Assembly (NCBI GenBank): GCA_023014485.1
Contig: JAJOZX010006153.1
Coordinates: 186,001 to 250,000 of the forward strand
From: Bathynomus jamesi
Lineage: Eukaryota > Arthropoda > Malacostraca > Isopoda > Cirolanidae
DNA: 64,000 bases
Direction: 5' to 3'
The notes under the pieces are model-generated. The model ran no database searches and was not told the origin of the DNA. It saw only the letters and a program-made list of their open reading frames with translations. Below, one piece after another: positions 10,242-20,461 of this stretch. Position 1 is the stretch's first letter, and every line of letters begins with the position of its first letter. The position numbers were made by a program, and so were the translations under genes.

Positions 10242-10664
10242 ATGGATGCGAATACACTCCAGAGAGCAATGAATAGTGACCAAATCACACGCTCCAAATT
10301 TATCGGTGTGTTTGCGAAGAATGAAACGCTGAAGCTTCCAGCCACGAGACACTGAGGCGCACTTATTCTAAATACGGATGTTAGCGGAGGTGAAGGGATT
10401 CATTGGCGAGCCGTTTATTTTAAAAATAAGGAGCGAATGTACTATTTTAACTGATTGGGGATCCATCCTTGGAATGACGCTATTATCATAAAATTTCTCA
10501 AGCAATTGCACATTCCCCAAATTGTCTGAAATCCTTACCGTTTTCAGGGCTACTATAGCAGTACTTACGGGATGTACTGCCTTTCGTTTCTCATGCATAT
10601 GGCTCGCGGGAACGAATTTACAATTTTTTTAAAATTATTCGATTTGTGTGACACAGCGAAATGA
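10242..10664 (+). pseudogene. Polinton adenain-like cysteine protease (three in-frame stops)
   Basis: The maturation protease of Polintons, related to the adenovirus protease (family C5). One frame starts at ATG 10242 (MDANTLQRAM), reaches GIHWRAVYFK (catalytic His region), and near the end GMYCLSFLMHM (catalytic Cys region), then stops at TGA 10662-10664. In-frame TGA codons lie near 10353, 10452 and 10524, and TGA is the only stop type, as expected from C-to-T decay. Length about 140 residues, slightly short for the family. A second fragment is at 13832-14085. Confidence 0.8.
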
Positions 10665-11600
10665 TGTTCTGGTATGCAGCCAGATAAAAAATCGGTTCCC
10701 GTTTGTACACACTCGCTGCATTGTGTGAAGTTTTATGCATATATAATTGTAACTTAAGTAATTCAACAATATTGTGTAAAGTATAAAATATCTCCAATAA
10801 TACTGTATTAGTTTGTGTAGGGTTTAAGGATTATATTTGTAGTTTATTTAAAATGCAATGGATGCTCATTCTGTAACTAATTTAAGTTACATTGATCCCA
10901 TTTTTTATACATTATATATTTATATGTATAAAAATTGAGATCAATGTAACTCCTATATGTGTGAGAAACGCTGAAGGACATATTACATAGAATTGTGTTG
11001 TACACAGTAAACGCTATTATGTACTATCTATAAAACTTACCTCATGGCTCTATCATTTAGTAAAATGTTGAAGATACATAGCTCATTCTTCCCCGACACA
11101 CACACACACAAGAAAAAACGAAAAAACTCACATCACTTCGTCGATGATGCGACAATCGCTGGGCTGAATGTGCAGTAAAACTTCTACCTCCGTATTCAGG
11201 TCACTGTGCATTAGAGCATATCATACTTTTCCGAGTCCGAATTTCACTCTGGCTAATATGTATTTTTATGTAGAATTTAATTCTAAGAGGGGTTTCTTTT
11301 CTGCAACTTTCCCCCAAAATCGCGTTATCATGTTCAAAATTGCGGTTTTCTGTTCTATGTTGAAATACCGAATATTCAATTGAACACAACCTCATATTTT
11401 TAACCCTTTGTCGTAATTTGTTGCCATTTGGACACATTAACTTTGCTTAACTCTTACACAGGTTTAATACATATATACATAAGGAAAAAAATCTACTCCA
11501 TTTGAATCTTTGTAACCATTTGGACGCAGAAGACGAAGTTCAACATTCTCTCAATAGATGGCTCTCAGCAATTACGTCAGTTATAATTGTGAAGTAGAAG
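10665..11600. other. AT-rich stretch without a gene; contains a 26-bp-arm hairpin
   Basis: No coding text was recognised. At 10885-10910 and 10926-10951 there are inverted arms (AGTTACATTGATC...TTTATAC) around a 15-bp loop, probably a small fold-back element. A short (CA)n lies at 11097-11110. The right end of the Polinton should lie in this area, but I could not identify its terminal repeat because the left end is outside the window. Confidence 0.5.
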
Positions 11601-11603
11601 TGA

Positions 11604-13152
11604 GTGGACGCCATTTTTTTCGGTAAGGTCGGTCATCTTTCCAAAGACAAGGCTTACTTGGCCATAGATGGCATGAAAGTCTGGAGGGTCAAGGAGGAAG
11701 TAATGGCCTCATCAGTTGAAGCTCTCACGCAGAGGTCAGAGGAGGAGAAGATCTCTGGGATATTCTTTGATGGCAAGCAGGATAGGAACACAAAGGTGTT
11801 GAAATATGACGAAGTGACAGGGAGATTTCATCCTGGCAAAGTGATCAAGGAGTATTACACTATCACGTGGGAGCCTCAAGGAAAGTATCTCTTCCATTTC
11901 ACTCCCGAGGAACCTGAGGAAGGAGAAAAGCCTGATCATAAGATCGCTCAGGGCCTGCATGAGTGGCTTCTGGATTATGGAGCTGACGAGACCCTTGTAA
12001 TGATTGGAGGAGACTACCAACACCAACCCGGGTGGTCTGGATGCGCCATAGCCCTATTGGAGAAGATGCTGGGTTGCAAGTGCCACTGGATGATCTGTCA
12101 GCTCCACGTGAACGAGCTCCCCCTGAGGCACTTAATCTCAAGCTGGACGGCCTTGTAACTTCCCGGTCAGGCTTCAGTGGGTCTATTGGAAAACTTCTTG
12201 AGAAAGCGAATGAACTTGAGGCCAACTTCAACTTCAAACCAGTGGAAGGAACTGAAGATATCATAGAGCTGCCAGTAGAGATAGTCATATCTCTCTCCAC
12301 AGACCAGCACAACTGCTATCTTCTGATCAAAGCCATCAAGTCTAGAAGTCTCAGTCCACAGTTGGCTGGTCTCAAGTGCGGACCTCTGAACCAATCCAGG
12401 TGGCTCACTACTGCACAGGCCATCTTGCTGTTGTGGATGAGGGAGCACGGACTGAAGGGGGAGGTATTGAGGAGGCTCGAGGTCCTCGTGAAGTTCTGCC
12501 TTAACTTCTACTGCAAAATGTACTACGACATCAAAGTGAAGCACCACCTCAGATTTGGTCCTGCACACGTTTTTTCAAGCCTGAGGCTGCTGAGGAACCA
12601 GACTACCGAGGTCAGGAACATCATCTCTGCTGCAGTGATAAGAGGAGCTTACCACGCACATCCTGAGAACATCCTGGCTTCATTCCTGTGCAGTGAGGAT
12701 GAGCATCAGAGAGCTTTTGCTGTGAGCCAGATAGAGAAGATCAGAGAAGAAGAGACTTTGGTGATACGACAGTGAGGCCCCATAAAAATCCCAAAGTCAA
12801 TCTGCAAGCCACTTCACCTGAGGATCTCATCACTGGGAATCAGAGAATATTTACGAGCCTATTTTCACCTGCAAGATGACCTTGACTGAGCTCGAGGATC
12901 TCAGGAAAACTACACTCAAAGTGGACGCTTTCTCTGTTCATACTCAGTCCTGCGAGAGAGCTGTACAGGAAGTCTCAACTGCTTCCCAAGTTGTGTACGG
13001 TCACGAGAGGAGAGATGGGTGGGTGAGAGCCAGAATAGACCATCGAGAAATGCTCCCAGTGTTCAGATCGAAGCAGGACATACTTAAGAGCTTTTCAGGT
13101 TCGAGTGGCTGATGAAGAGGCTGAAGCCATCGTTAATGCTCATAAGAGCTGA
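11604..13152 (+). pseudogene. Unclassified transposase-like protein of a repetitive invertebrate family
   Basis: Three overlapping frames give one protein: 11604-12150 (YFDG-like SGIFFDGKQDR, ETLVMIGGD, QLHVNELPLRHLI), 12150-12775 (SGSIGKLLEKAN, LSTDQHNCYL, LNQSRWLTTAQAILLLWM, GPAHVFSSLRLLRNQ, RGAYHAHPENIL) and 12790-13152 (SVHTQSCERAVQEVS, VVYGHERRDGWVRARI). Frameshifts are near 12140, 12870 and 13100. The family is common and uncharacterised in invertebrate genomes. The Gly-Gly-Asp block, the ELPLRHLI block and the late Cys/His block recall RNase-H-fold transposases of hAT type, but this is inference. No TIRs were found. The amino end upstream of 11604 is not recognised. Confidence 0.5.
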
Positions 13153-13156
13153 AAGT

Positions 13157-13189
13157 CCTCATAAGATCATAATATAAGATCTTATGAGG
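13157..13189. repeat. Perfect 12-bp-arm palindrome
   Basis: CCTCATAAGATC at 13157-13168 and its complement at 13178-13189 lie just after the end of the transposase-like gene. It may be part of that element's terminal region; the role is unknown. Confidence 0.6.
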
Positions 13190-13466
13190 CTACGCTTTTC
13201 AGGGATCCAGGAAGAACAGGCGTGTAAACCTACACGTGGAGGTGGCAAGTCTCCCGCTACTCGATCAGAGTAGAGCTGGTGAGCCGCGCCTATTCTTTGA
13301 AGAAAAACTTAAAATTCTTAAGTTTTACGTGAAATCTAAACATTTTTTCAGCACCCAGAGGTGTTGAAACACGCAAGAAAGCAAGGATGAGGTCATAAAA
13401 GCAGCTTTTAGACTAAATCATATGCAGAACAGCTGCGCGCTTTGGTTTGGGTGCCCTGAGGCTGCG

Positions 13467-13750
13467 TTAGGCAGCCTTCAAATCAGAAAATCGCGATTTT
13501 GACCATGAATTAATTTTTACATAGGAATACATATTAGCCACTTTGTTTTTCCAAAATTTCAACCCTGAACCCAGAGTATGATATGCCCTACTGTCCATGA
13601 CATGCGTTTCTTCAAAACTATTACGAAAAGTTTCTATAACACGATCGAGTTCCGCATCGGTCCTTTAAGGAAAAAGGGCACGGTTGGTGACAGAAATTTT
13701 AAAATTATTTTTGGCCAGTTCATACATTTTTCTGAAGTCTGCAGGCCTCT
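13467..13750 (-). pseudogene. Unrecognised coding remnant
   Basis: On the minus strand one frame reads RPADFRKMYELAKNNFKISV, a TAA, then TDAELDRVIETFRNSF, ETHVMDSRAYHTLG and FWKNKVANMY, ending at a TAA at 13467-13469. The run of well-formed amphipathic text on both sides of a single stop suggests a real former gene or exon. I do not recognise the family. It lies between the transposase-like gene and the second protease fragment. Confidence 0.3.
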
Positions 13751-13831
13751 GGATTATGATATAATTAATACATAAAACTAGAAATTTGAATCATCTTTAA
13801 GAGAAAAATGACGAATAACTTTGCACTTTAA

Positions 13832-14085
13832 ATGAGAGACTGCGGCGCACTGGTTGCAAATACGGTTGTTAGTGGTGGAGAAGGTTCATCGGATATCTGT
13901 TTATTTTAAAAATAGGAACAGTTGGTGTTTGTGCTGGGAAATCTCTTTCCCAGCACAAACACCAACTTAAACAGCTAGAGTACACGGAAAATAATAAACA
14001 GTAAGCAATTAGCCTAACCGGATCATTCACATATACTTTGATACACTCTCTGTGTGGTAAAAGTTGTTTAAAATTATTCGAGATC
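13832..14085 (+). pseudogene. Second, decayed fragment of the Polinton protease with an inserted perfect hairpin
   Basis: 13832-13916 aligns with about 10342-10425 of the protease pseudogene (shared GGCGCACT, AATACGG, GTTAG, GTTTATTTTAAAAATA). 14064-14085 aligns with the part before its end (TTAAAATTATTCGA). The intervening catalytic text is missing. In its place a perfect 22-bp-arm hairpin (13920-13941 with 13946-13967, loop TCTC) stands. It shows that a second Polinton copy or a duplication once lay here. Confidence 0.55.
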
Positions 14086-14311
14086 TATAGGAAAATATTG
14101 AATACCTGGGTAGACTAGTTGAATGCCCGGTTACGTTAATTGATTGCCCAGTTCGCTCAATTGTACGGTTTGACGAAGGATTAGGTTAAATCAGTTTGCA
14201 AGTAATGCAAGTTTGCAAGTTTGCAGTAATTCACTCTTGGTACGAGTGGCAAAGGATTCTTGAATAATATAATGTAGGACCGTATTAATCACTGAGCTGA
14301 ATGACACATGA

Positions 14312-14317
<6 letters not shown>

Positions 14318-14402
<85 letters not shown>
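14318..14402. repeat. Compound microsatellite (TA)n(GA)n
   Basis: About 20 TA followed by about 22 GA units. The same compound array occurs at 18378-18458, so it may be part of a dispersed repeat. Confidence 0.95.
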
Positions 14403-14407
<5 letters not shown>

Positions 14408-14714
14408 AGCGGTAATCAGTTTAAATCACATTTCATAATTTAGTAAAGATTAGGCAATAAATCATAACACAGACACTTTAAAATGCCTAATTTATGTCAT
14501 TTATCTACCAACACTTTTCTTTGTTGTGTGGAAGGATGACTAGTCGGGCATACTACGCACCTTCCGCTGTCTCAATCTGTTCGGCTTCATAAATGTTTGC
14601 CACATTTGTGATAAAAATAATTCTTCCATGTCAACAGCATTAAAAAGTTGTAGAGTTGCACCGGCACTACAGGAAGACATGATAAAATCACTCTTTCATG
14701 TATAATATATATAT

Positions 14715-15468
14715 ACAGGGTGTCCCATAAGTCCGGCATCATAGGAAAAATAATAAAAAAAGGCAAAACAAAAGCTTTTATTTAAAGAACATGCTCAATA
14801 TGTCCACCATTGTTTTCAATACACAAATTCAGACGTGATACCCAGTCAGCAAGCACACGGTGAATGATGTCAGGAGTAATGGTGTTACATGCCCCAATAA
14901 TGCGCTGCCGCAAATGTTCAACACTCCTAATTTTCTCTGCGTATACCAGCGCTTTCAAGTGGCCCCAGAGATAAAAATCTAGTGGCGTGAGATCCGGGCT
15001 TCTAGCTGGCCATTCCACAGGCCCTCGACGTCCTATCTAATGACCAGGGAATTGTTGGTACAGGTATTCCCTTACTTGGGTGCTGTAATGTGCAGGAGCG
15101 TCGTCTTGCTGGAACCATGTTGGGAAATTTCCTTCTTCGTTCCAGGATAGTAGTCGCTGTATCATCGTCAGTGGACCTCCTTGAAGGTCCACTGCGTGGT
15201 TTATCTTCTCTGGATCCTGTTTCCTTAAACTTTGCAACAAGTCTGCTAACACAACTCTGTGTTATTGGCTCGCGGTCTGGATGCAGTCTGTTAAATTCAG
15301 CAGCGGCCTCTCTTTGACTCCGATTTCCTATGAGTAGAATTATCTGGATTCGTTCTTCCTTGCTCACAGATATTATGGCCTGTAGAAATAGAAAAATATG
15401 AATTATGGTTTGTAGAAATAGAAAAATATGAATTTCTCCTATGATGCCGGACTTATGGGACACCCTGT
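14715..15468. mobile_element. Internally deleted Tc1/mariner-like element
   Basis: Near-perfect 30-bp inverted ends (ACAGGGTGTCCCATAAGTCC at 14715, complement ending at 15468) bracket 754 bp. The flanks are TA-rich. The size is about half that of an intact element, and the minus-strand transposase lacks its middle. Confidence 0.9.
14782..15385 (-). pseudogene. Mariner-like transposase with internal deletion
   Basis: From the right: SKEERIQIILLIGNRSQREA and SCVSRLVAKFKETG form the helix-turn-helix part. The frame then jumps to FPTWFQQDDAPAHYST (second catalytic Asp block) and, after a frameshift near 15030, to RRGPVEWPARSPDLTPLDF (third Asp block) and a family-type end (NNGGHIEHVL). The region with the first catalytic Asp is missing, so it is inactive. 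The last 80 residues are close to those of the transposase at 33531-34133. Confidence 0.85.
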
Positions 15469-15477
15469 GTGTGGTGT

Positions 15478-15480
15478 GTG

Positions 15481-15543
<63 letters not shown>

Positions 15544-15562
15544 TTATACAGTATATATATAG

Positions 15563-15620
<58 letters not shown>

Positions 15621-15632
15621 TATATATATAGA
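15478..15632. repeat. (TA)n-rich microsatellite
   Basis: About 150 bp of TA repeats with interruptions, next to the right end of the mariner-like element. Apparent open frames reading Ile-Tyr-Ile-Tyr are artefacts of the repeat. Confidence 0.95.
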
Positions 15633-15842
15633 TCTCGGTTCAACCCTACAACTTTTTGCTGCTGTTGACATGGAAGAATTATTTTCATCACAACAAGTGA
15701 CAAACATTTGTGAATCCGAACAGATTGAGACAGCGGAAGAGGACACATATGAGATGTATGTAGAAAAATTAATACGCTCGTATGTTATAGCATTTCTCTA
15801 TTTACCCATAGATCTCGAATAATTTTAAGCAACTAACTTTTG

Positions 15843-15975
15843 TTATAATGTTTCAGACCAACAAAGACCCTAGGATCCACTCATGGCTGGTCTACCTAAC
15901 TGTGTTTGTAACTGTGTATTGTGCATGTCCTCCTTGGTGGAGGAGGGGATATACAATTTTACGTGGGTTCCGAAC
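15843..15975 (-). mobile_element. CR1 LINE 3'-end fragment
   Basis: Matches the last 130 bp of the CR1 copies at 48041-48190 and 56037-56190 (shared ACCAACAAAGACCCTAGGAT, ATGGCTGGTCTACCTAACTG, TTTTACGTGGGTTCCGAACC). Only the 3' end is present, as expected for a 5'-truncated LINE copy on the minus strand. Confidence 0.8.
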
Positions 15976-16808
15976 CAAGCATTTTACCAAGCATTTTAGA
16001 TAACATCACAGAGAAATGCAATTAGCATACGGGTATATACAAGGTAGAGAAAGAGCTTTTTCAGAAGTAAATTTTGAGTTTTAGTGTACATAACCCCAAA
16101 TTAGAATCTTGACGAAGGGCATTAGCGGTAGGGAGAGGCGAATTTTGCCCGTTGTCCCTCGCCCAGGTGGTTCAGAAATAATTTTCAGGTGCTCAGACGA
16201 ACCTGGCGCCAAGCAATCTAAAAATCCATCGTTAAAACAGGTGTGCCTGAAGGGCCCGAATAGGTTTTTGGAAAAAAAATTTAGAAAATTTTTTGAAAAC
16301 GGCTAAATAACGAGAAGATATGATTGTCGTTGTGACAAGAAACGAGCTTAGCATTAGGTAAATAACGATTTTTGATTGTATATAATTATTTTAAATTAAT
16401 TTTAGCACTATTTAAATTTGGTGTATTGTTATAAATTAATTGAACATTTTCCATTAAAGGCTACCTTTTGGGGCTCACATACGTATATATAAAAGAAACT
16501 TTTCTATACACCAACATATATATATATAAATATATATATATATATTTTTTTTTTTCAAACATAATAACAATAATAAAAATAATAGTAGTAGTAATAATAA
16601 TTCTTAATAATGATAAAAAGCATCAAGGACTGAAGGAAGTGTGTCGGGTTGTGTTGACGAATGGCGTATTTATTTATTTTTAAATATAATAACAATAATA
16701 ATTCTTAATAATGATAATGTATATACACAACAATATAAATTTATTCATTTATTTTTAAATATAATAATAATAATATAATAATAATATTTTTTATAATTGA
16801 TAATGTAC
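15976..16808. other. Non-coding stretch; AT-rich tandem units at the right side
   Basis: 15976-16490 shows no recognisable gene. 16540-16800 contains two to three diverged copies of a roughly 70-bp unit (AATTCTTAATAATGATAAT, then AACAATATAAATTTATT); one more copy stands at 18200-18290 on the far side of the mariner, which therefore inserted into this array. Confidence 0.6.
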
Positions 16809-16810
16809 TA

Positions 16811-18193
16811 AGGGCACTCAATATATTTTGCCACACCCTTTTCTCTTAGCTAAATAATAGGCCATGGAGCTGAAATGACTTTTGGCCGGTAAGTTTGAAC
16901 ACATAACCGCTTCACATAACCGGATTTTTCCAGTTTGACCCTCCCCCCCTTGTATAAAACCACTTTTAAATGCCCTTCTATAAAACAGATGGTTAAGGCA
17001 GTTTCGAAAATGGCGTCTGACAGTGATGTGCGTCGTAAACAGAGAGCTGTTATCGAGTTCTTAACTGCAGAGAAAGAAACAGTTGAAAATATTCACAAAC
17101 GTCTACAAAACATTTAAGGAGATGCTGCTGTTGATCGAAGCACAGTTGGAAATTGGTCTAAACGTGTGAGATCATCAGAGAGAGGGAGAGCCAGCCTAAA
17201 TGATGAGCCAGGCAGCGGTCGGTCGCTCGGCATCGGCTGTGACATCTCACACTGTGCAACATGCTAAAAGCATCATTCGATCAAATCGGCGCGTCACATA
17301 CAAGGAGCTATCATTGGAGCTAGGAATTAGTAAAGGAAGTGTGAATACGATAATTCAGCAACTAGGATACTCAAAAGTGTGTTCACTGTTTGTTCCTCGC
17401 GAACTGACTGAAGATCACGAAGCCCAAAGAAAAGAAATTGCTTCCGAGTCGTTGGTTGGATACGAGACAGAAGGGGATGACTTCCTTTCACGAATTGTGA
17501 CTGGGGATAAGACTTGGGTACACCACTTCGAACTTGAAACAAAACGCCAATCCATTGAGTAGAATAACGCAGACTCCCCACGCAAGAAAAAGTTCAAAAT
17601 GGCTCTCTCTGCAGGAAAGGTTATGGCCACCATATTCTGGGACATGAAAGGGGTGATTCTGGTGGACATTATGAAGAAAGGACAAACAATCAACTCAGAG
17701 GCAAATATTGCTACCCAACAGAGACTCCAGAGACGTATAAAGCGAGTTCGACCGGAGAGAAAACTGGAAGACGTCCTTCTTTTGCACTATAACGACGACC
17801 ACACAACAGTTTGCACACAAGAGAGGCAATCACAAAAATGCGCTTGACTATGTTACCCCACCTTCCGTACAGCCCGGATCTGGCACCTTCAGACTTCCAT
17901 TTGTTTGGGCCAATGAAGGATGCTATTCGTGGAAGAAATTTTCAGAATGACGATGAGGTTGTTGTTGAGGTTAAGAGGTGGCTCCAGCGGAACCCAGCAG
18001 ACTTTTACCAGCAAGGAATAAAGGCCCTTGTTTCGAGGTGGAGGAAAGCCGTAGAAAAGGATGGAGACTATGTGGAAAAATAAAAATTTGTAAAAAAAGG
18101 TATATAACTACTTGTGTACAAAATTTCTGGAACTTACAAGGAAACTTGGAAAGAAAAGAAAAAAGGTGGCGCAAAACATATTGAGTGACCCTC
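16811..18193. mobile_element. DD34D mariner element, copy a
   Basis: Left end AGGGCACTCAATATATTTTG and right end its inverted form (CAAAACATATTGAGTGACCC) bracket about 1.38 kb, with TA on both sides. Related copies are at 36399-37753 and 44319-45702, so this is one mariner family with three full-length copies in the window. Confidence 0.9.
16989..18083 (+). pseudogene. Mariner transposase, copy a
   Basis: Cuts and pastes the element through its TIRs. Helix-turn-helix blocks: KQRAVIEFLTAEKE and RVTYKELSLELGISKGSV. Catalytic blocks: TGDKTWVHHFELETKR (first Asp kept), then LLHYNDDH where the second catalytic Asp is replaced by Tyr, and YSPDLAPSDFHLFG (third Asp kept). Stops are at 17115-17117 and 17560-17562, and a frameshift lies near 17800. 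Inactive. Confidence 0.92.
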
Positions 18194-18228
18194 GTATGTA
18201 CAACAATATAAATTTTATTTATTTTTAA

Positions 18229-18270
<42 letters not shown>
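18229..18270. repeat. (TAA)n microsatellite
   Basis: About 14 uninterrupted AAT units within the AT-rich tandem unit right of the mariner. Confidence 0.9.
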
Positions 18271-18271
<1 letters not shown>

Positions 18272-18372
18272 TCTTAATAATGATAATGTATATACAGAAG
18301 ATGAGTGAGTGAACGTGCAATATAAAAATTAATTTTTAGGACTAATTGGTATATTATTAAGTGGCATGCTTT

Positions 18373-18377
<5 letters not shown>

Positions 18378-18458
<81 letters not shown>
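18378..18458. repeat. Compound microsatellite (TA)n(GA)n
   Basis: Same TA-then-GA order as at 14318-14402. It is followed at 18462-18512 by two copies of TTAAGCCAACTGGCT with spacer. From 18520 to 18760 the sequence is C-rich (runs of CCCCTCCC) without recognisable coding text. Confidence 0.9.
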
Positions 18459-18461
<3 letters not shown>

Positions 18462-18795
18462 TTAAGCCAACTGGCTTATTAAGCCACGTTAAGCCAACTG
18501 GCTGATTAAGTCTTCTCAGCTAACTGAGGCTGTCAAGAAGTTTAGTATTCGATGAGACATGCCTGCAAGAATATCTTCTCTCCTCCTCGCCTCCTCTCTC
18601 TCTTAGGTTACCTTCCTATGTTAGGGAACCCTTTTGGGGGGGAGGTCATTCTCCCGGACCAACCCCCTCTCTCCCTTCATGCATCTTGGGGCTAAACCCC
18701 TCCCCTTACTTGCATACCCCCTTCCCCTTTTGGAAGGGGTGCCAACCCCTCCCCCTTGCAACAGTTGATCAACATTGCAATTGATTTGCACTCGA

Positions 18796-18890
18796 ACATT
18801 TTGCGGTCACACTACTCACGTGGAACAGGCTGCCTTCAGAAGTTTCAACAGTTCCTCTGTGGATCAGTTCAAGAAGAGGTTGGACTAAAT
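18796..18890 (+). pseudogene. LINE ORF2 carboxyl-end remnant (low certainty)
   Basis: One frame reads a weak form of the CR1 carboxyl motif (W-N-x-L-P, then SVDQFKKRLD) seen in the better copies of the window as NNLPGSV and NMFKNRLD. It is followed by about 130 bp and a (CT)n tract at 19024-19070, a typical LINE end. Too short for a firm call. Confidence 0.35.
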
Positions 18891-19020
18891 CTTGCACACT
18901 ATTTGAGGATGTGTGTTACTTTTCTTCTGGAGATGGCTGTTCGAGAAGTTAGCTGTGACAATGTGTATGAATTTTTCCCTGGCACCCGTTGCCATTGGTA
19001 CCTCCTCGGTACCTCCTCGG

Positions 19021-19023
<3 letters not shown>

Positions 19024-19070
<47 letters not shown>
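19024..19070. repeat. (CT)n microsatellite
   Basis: About 23 CT units with one interruption, preceded by three GGTACCTCCTC-type repeats. Confidence 0.95.
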
Positions 19071-19261
19071 ATATTCCGTTAGTTGCCGGCTACCTCATTG
19101 TTAAGCATCTCTTGAAAGAATTTTGTGCACTATTTATTGAGATAGTGCATTTCCATACATAAAAACGAATCTTTCCATCTTTTGGTGTTTAATATTAAGT
19201 TTTGGGATAAATATTTTTTTCTTAGTTGATAGTTTAAAAACCGTTTACGAAATAACGTGCG

Positions 19262-19430
19262 CAGTGTCGTAGCCAATGTCGTAACATCACTTCCCATTGA
19301 TCAGCGAAGTTAAGAGACATTGGGTCTGGATAGTAGTTGGATAGGAGACCGTCCTCCGTGTCCAGATTATGTAGCGACCCGTGGTTCGGATCCCATGTAA
19401 AGCTGTAGGTCCCCTCCGTCATATAACCTT
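19262..19430 (+). mobile_element. 5S-rRNA-derived SINE (SINE3-like) with CR1-like tail
   Basis: 19266-19375 follows the 5S rRNA order: GTCGTAGCCA, then GATCAGCGAAGTTAAG (box A region), GTCTGGATAGTAGTTGGATA and GGAGACCG (intermediate element and box C region), and a terminal GTAGC. It lacks about 10 bp relative to a 119-121-nt 5S RNA and is diverged, so it is not a working rRNA gene. The next 50 bp (GTGGTTCGGATCCCATG, TGTAGGTCCCCTCCG) match the CR1 3' region at 56040-56080. A 5S head joined to a LINE-like tail is the structure of SINE3 elements. Confidence 0.7.
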
Positions 19431-19479
19431 AGATGTTGCGAAGGAAGTTAAACAATCCCAATCATTATTTTAAGCTTAA

Positions 19480-20220
19480 AAAGTTTTCAATGTTGAGCAT
19501 AATTTAAAGGAAGTTGAACTTAATAATTCTTCTAATTCTGTGGAAAAATTTAACGATCAGCTCAAACATGTTGAAGATAGTGTACAGAAAGTTAACGCGA
19601 AGGTTGATAAATTTGTCAATGACCTTCAGTCGACTGAAAGTAGTTCGAGTGTTAAAATTTTATTTATAGAAAAAAAGAAAAAAGCCAAAGGCATCATCAA
19701 GTTTTGCTAGCTTGTCAAAATCCATTTAGTTTACTAGAATCAATAGAAAATGCAAATGAAATGGTGTTGTTAAGTTCATCCATTGTTTAACATACAGTTA
19801 AAGAATTTTGTTTAAGAAATAGAGCAAACCGAAAAGCGAAACGAAACGAAAATCTATCTACTTTACCCAGCCATTGAAGTTGATAGAATTGAACAGGAAT
19901 TAAAGAATTTAAAGTTAGAAACTGCAAATTCGCTGTTAATTTTACACGTTGGAGGGAAAATTTTGTTTAGTAGGTCAGAAGATTTGTTAACTAAATATCG
20001 AAGTTTGATTAAATCTTTGAAAGACAAGTCGAATGATTTTATGAAAGTAATAATTGTTAAGTAAAGCAATTTACTTCAATACTAACTTAGAAGAGATGTC
20101 CATCCTTGAAGGAGTAGAATTTGTTAACCTTTGGTCAGATTTAACTCGGTGGATTTTTCATTCAAGATGGAGTTCATTTGAATGAAATAGGTAATTCGCG
20201 CCTCGGGAGATTGATTGACT
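19480..20220 (+). pseudogene. CR1 ORF1 (coiled coil plus SGNH-type esterase), decayed
   Basis: In pieces: a coiled-coil-like stretch (VEKFNDQLKHVEDSVQKVNA, about 19540-19610), an esterase block (LLILHVGG, RSEDLLTKYRSLIKSL, about 19930-20020) and the catalytic Asp-His block (DGVHLNEIGNSRLGRLI, about 20172-20215). The same order is seen in the better copy at 51469-52314. Multiple frameshifts. Confidence 0.65.
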
Positions 20221-20461
20221 AAAATGTGAATAATATTTACTTAAAACTTTAGCAAGATGATGTAGTGTAGTCCTTTCTCGTTCGGAAAATGTAACTCGTT
20301 GGCATCAGGGAAACTCAGCGCGTGTAGAGAAGCAAATAGTAACGTAGAAAATAGTTTAAAAGTAGTGTTTTTTAATGCGAGGAGCGTAAGAAATAAGTTT
20401 AATGAATTTAAAGCTTTAGTTCACGATGAAAATTACATTATGTCAATAATTGAAACGTGGG

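Larger units (their letters stand above)
14563..15736. repeat. 100-bp inverted repeat around the mariner-like element and a (TA)n array
   Basis: 14563-14662 is the inverted copy of 15636-15736 (shared CTACAACTTTTT, TTGACATGGAAGAATTATTT, CAGATTGAGACAGCGG), about 85% alike by eye. The inner part is the mariner-like element and microsatellite. The arms may be TIRs of a further non-autonomous element or the two halves of an inverted duplication. No target duplication was found. Confidence 0.6.

Noticed and set aside
15441..15748. Open frames rich in Ile-Tyr repeats on both strands (also near 56137-56382 and 42602-42883)
   Set aside because: They are translations of (TA)n microsatellites.
18756..19104. 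Two overlapping open frames of 63-108 codons
   Set aside because: They run through a (CT)n tract; only a short LINE-like piece near 18.8 kb has any support.
19262..19375. Functional 5S rRNA gene
   Set aside because: Too diverged and about 10 bp short, no T-run terminator right after it, and joined to a LINE-like tail.
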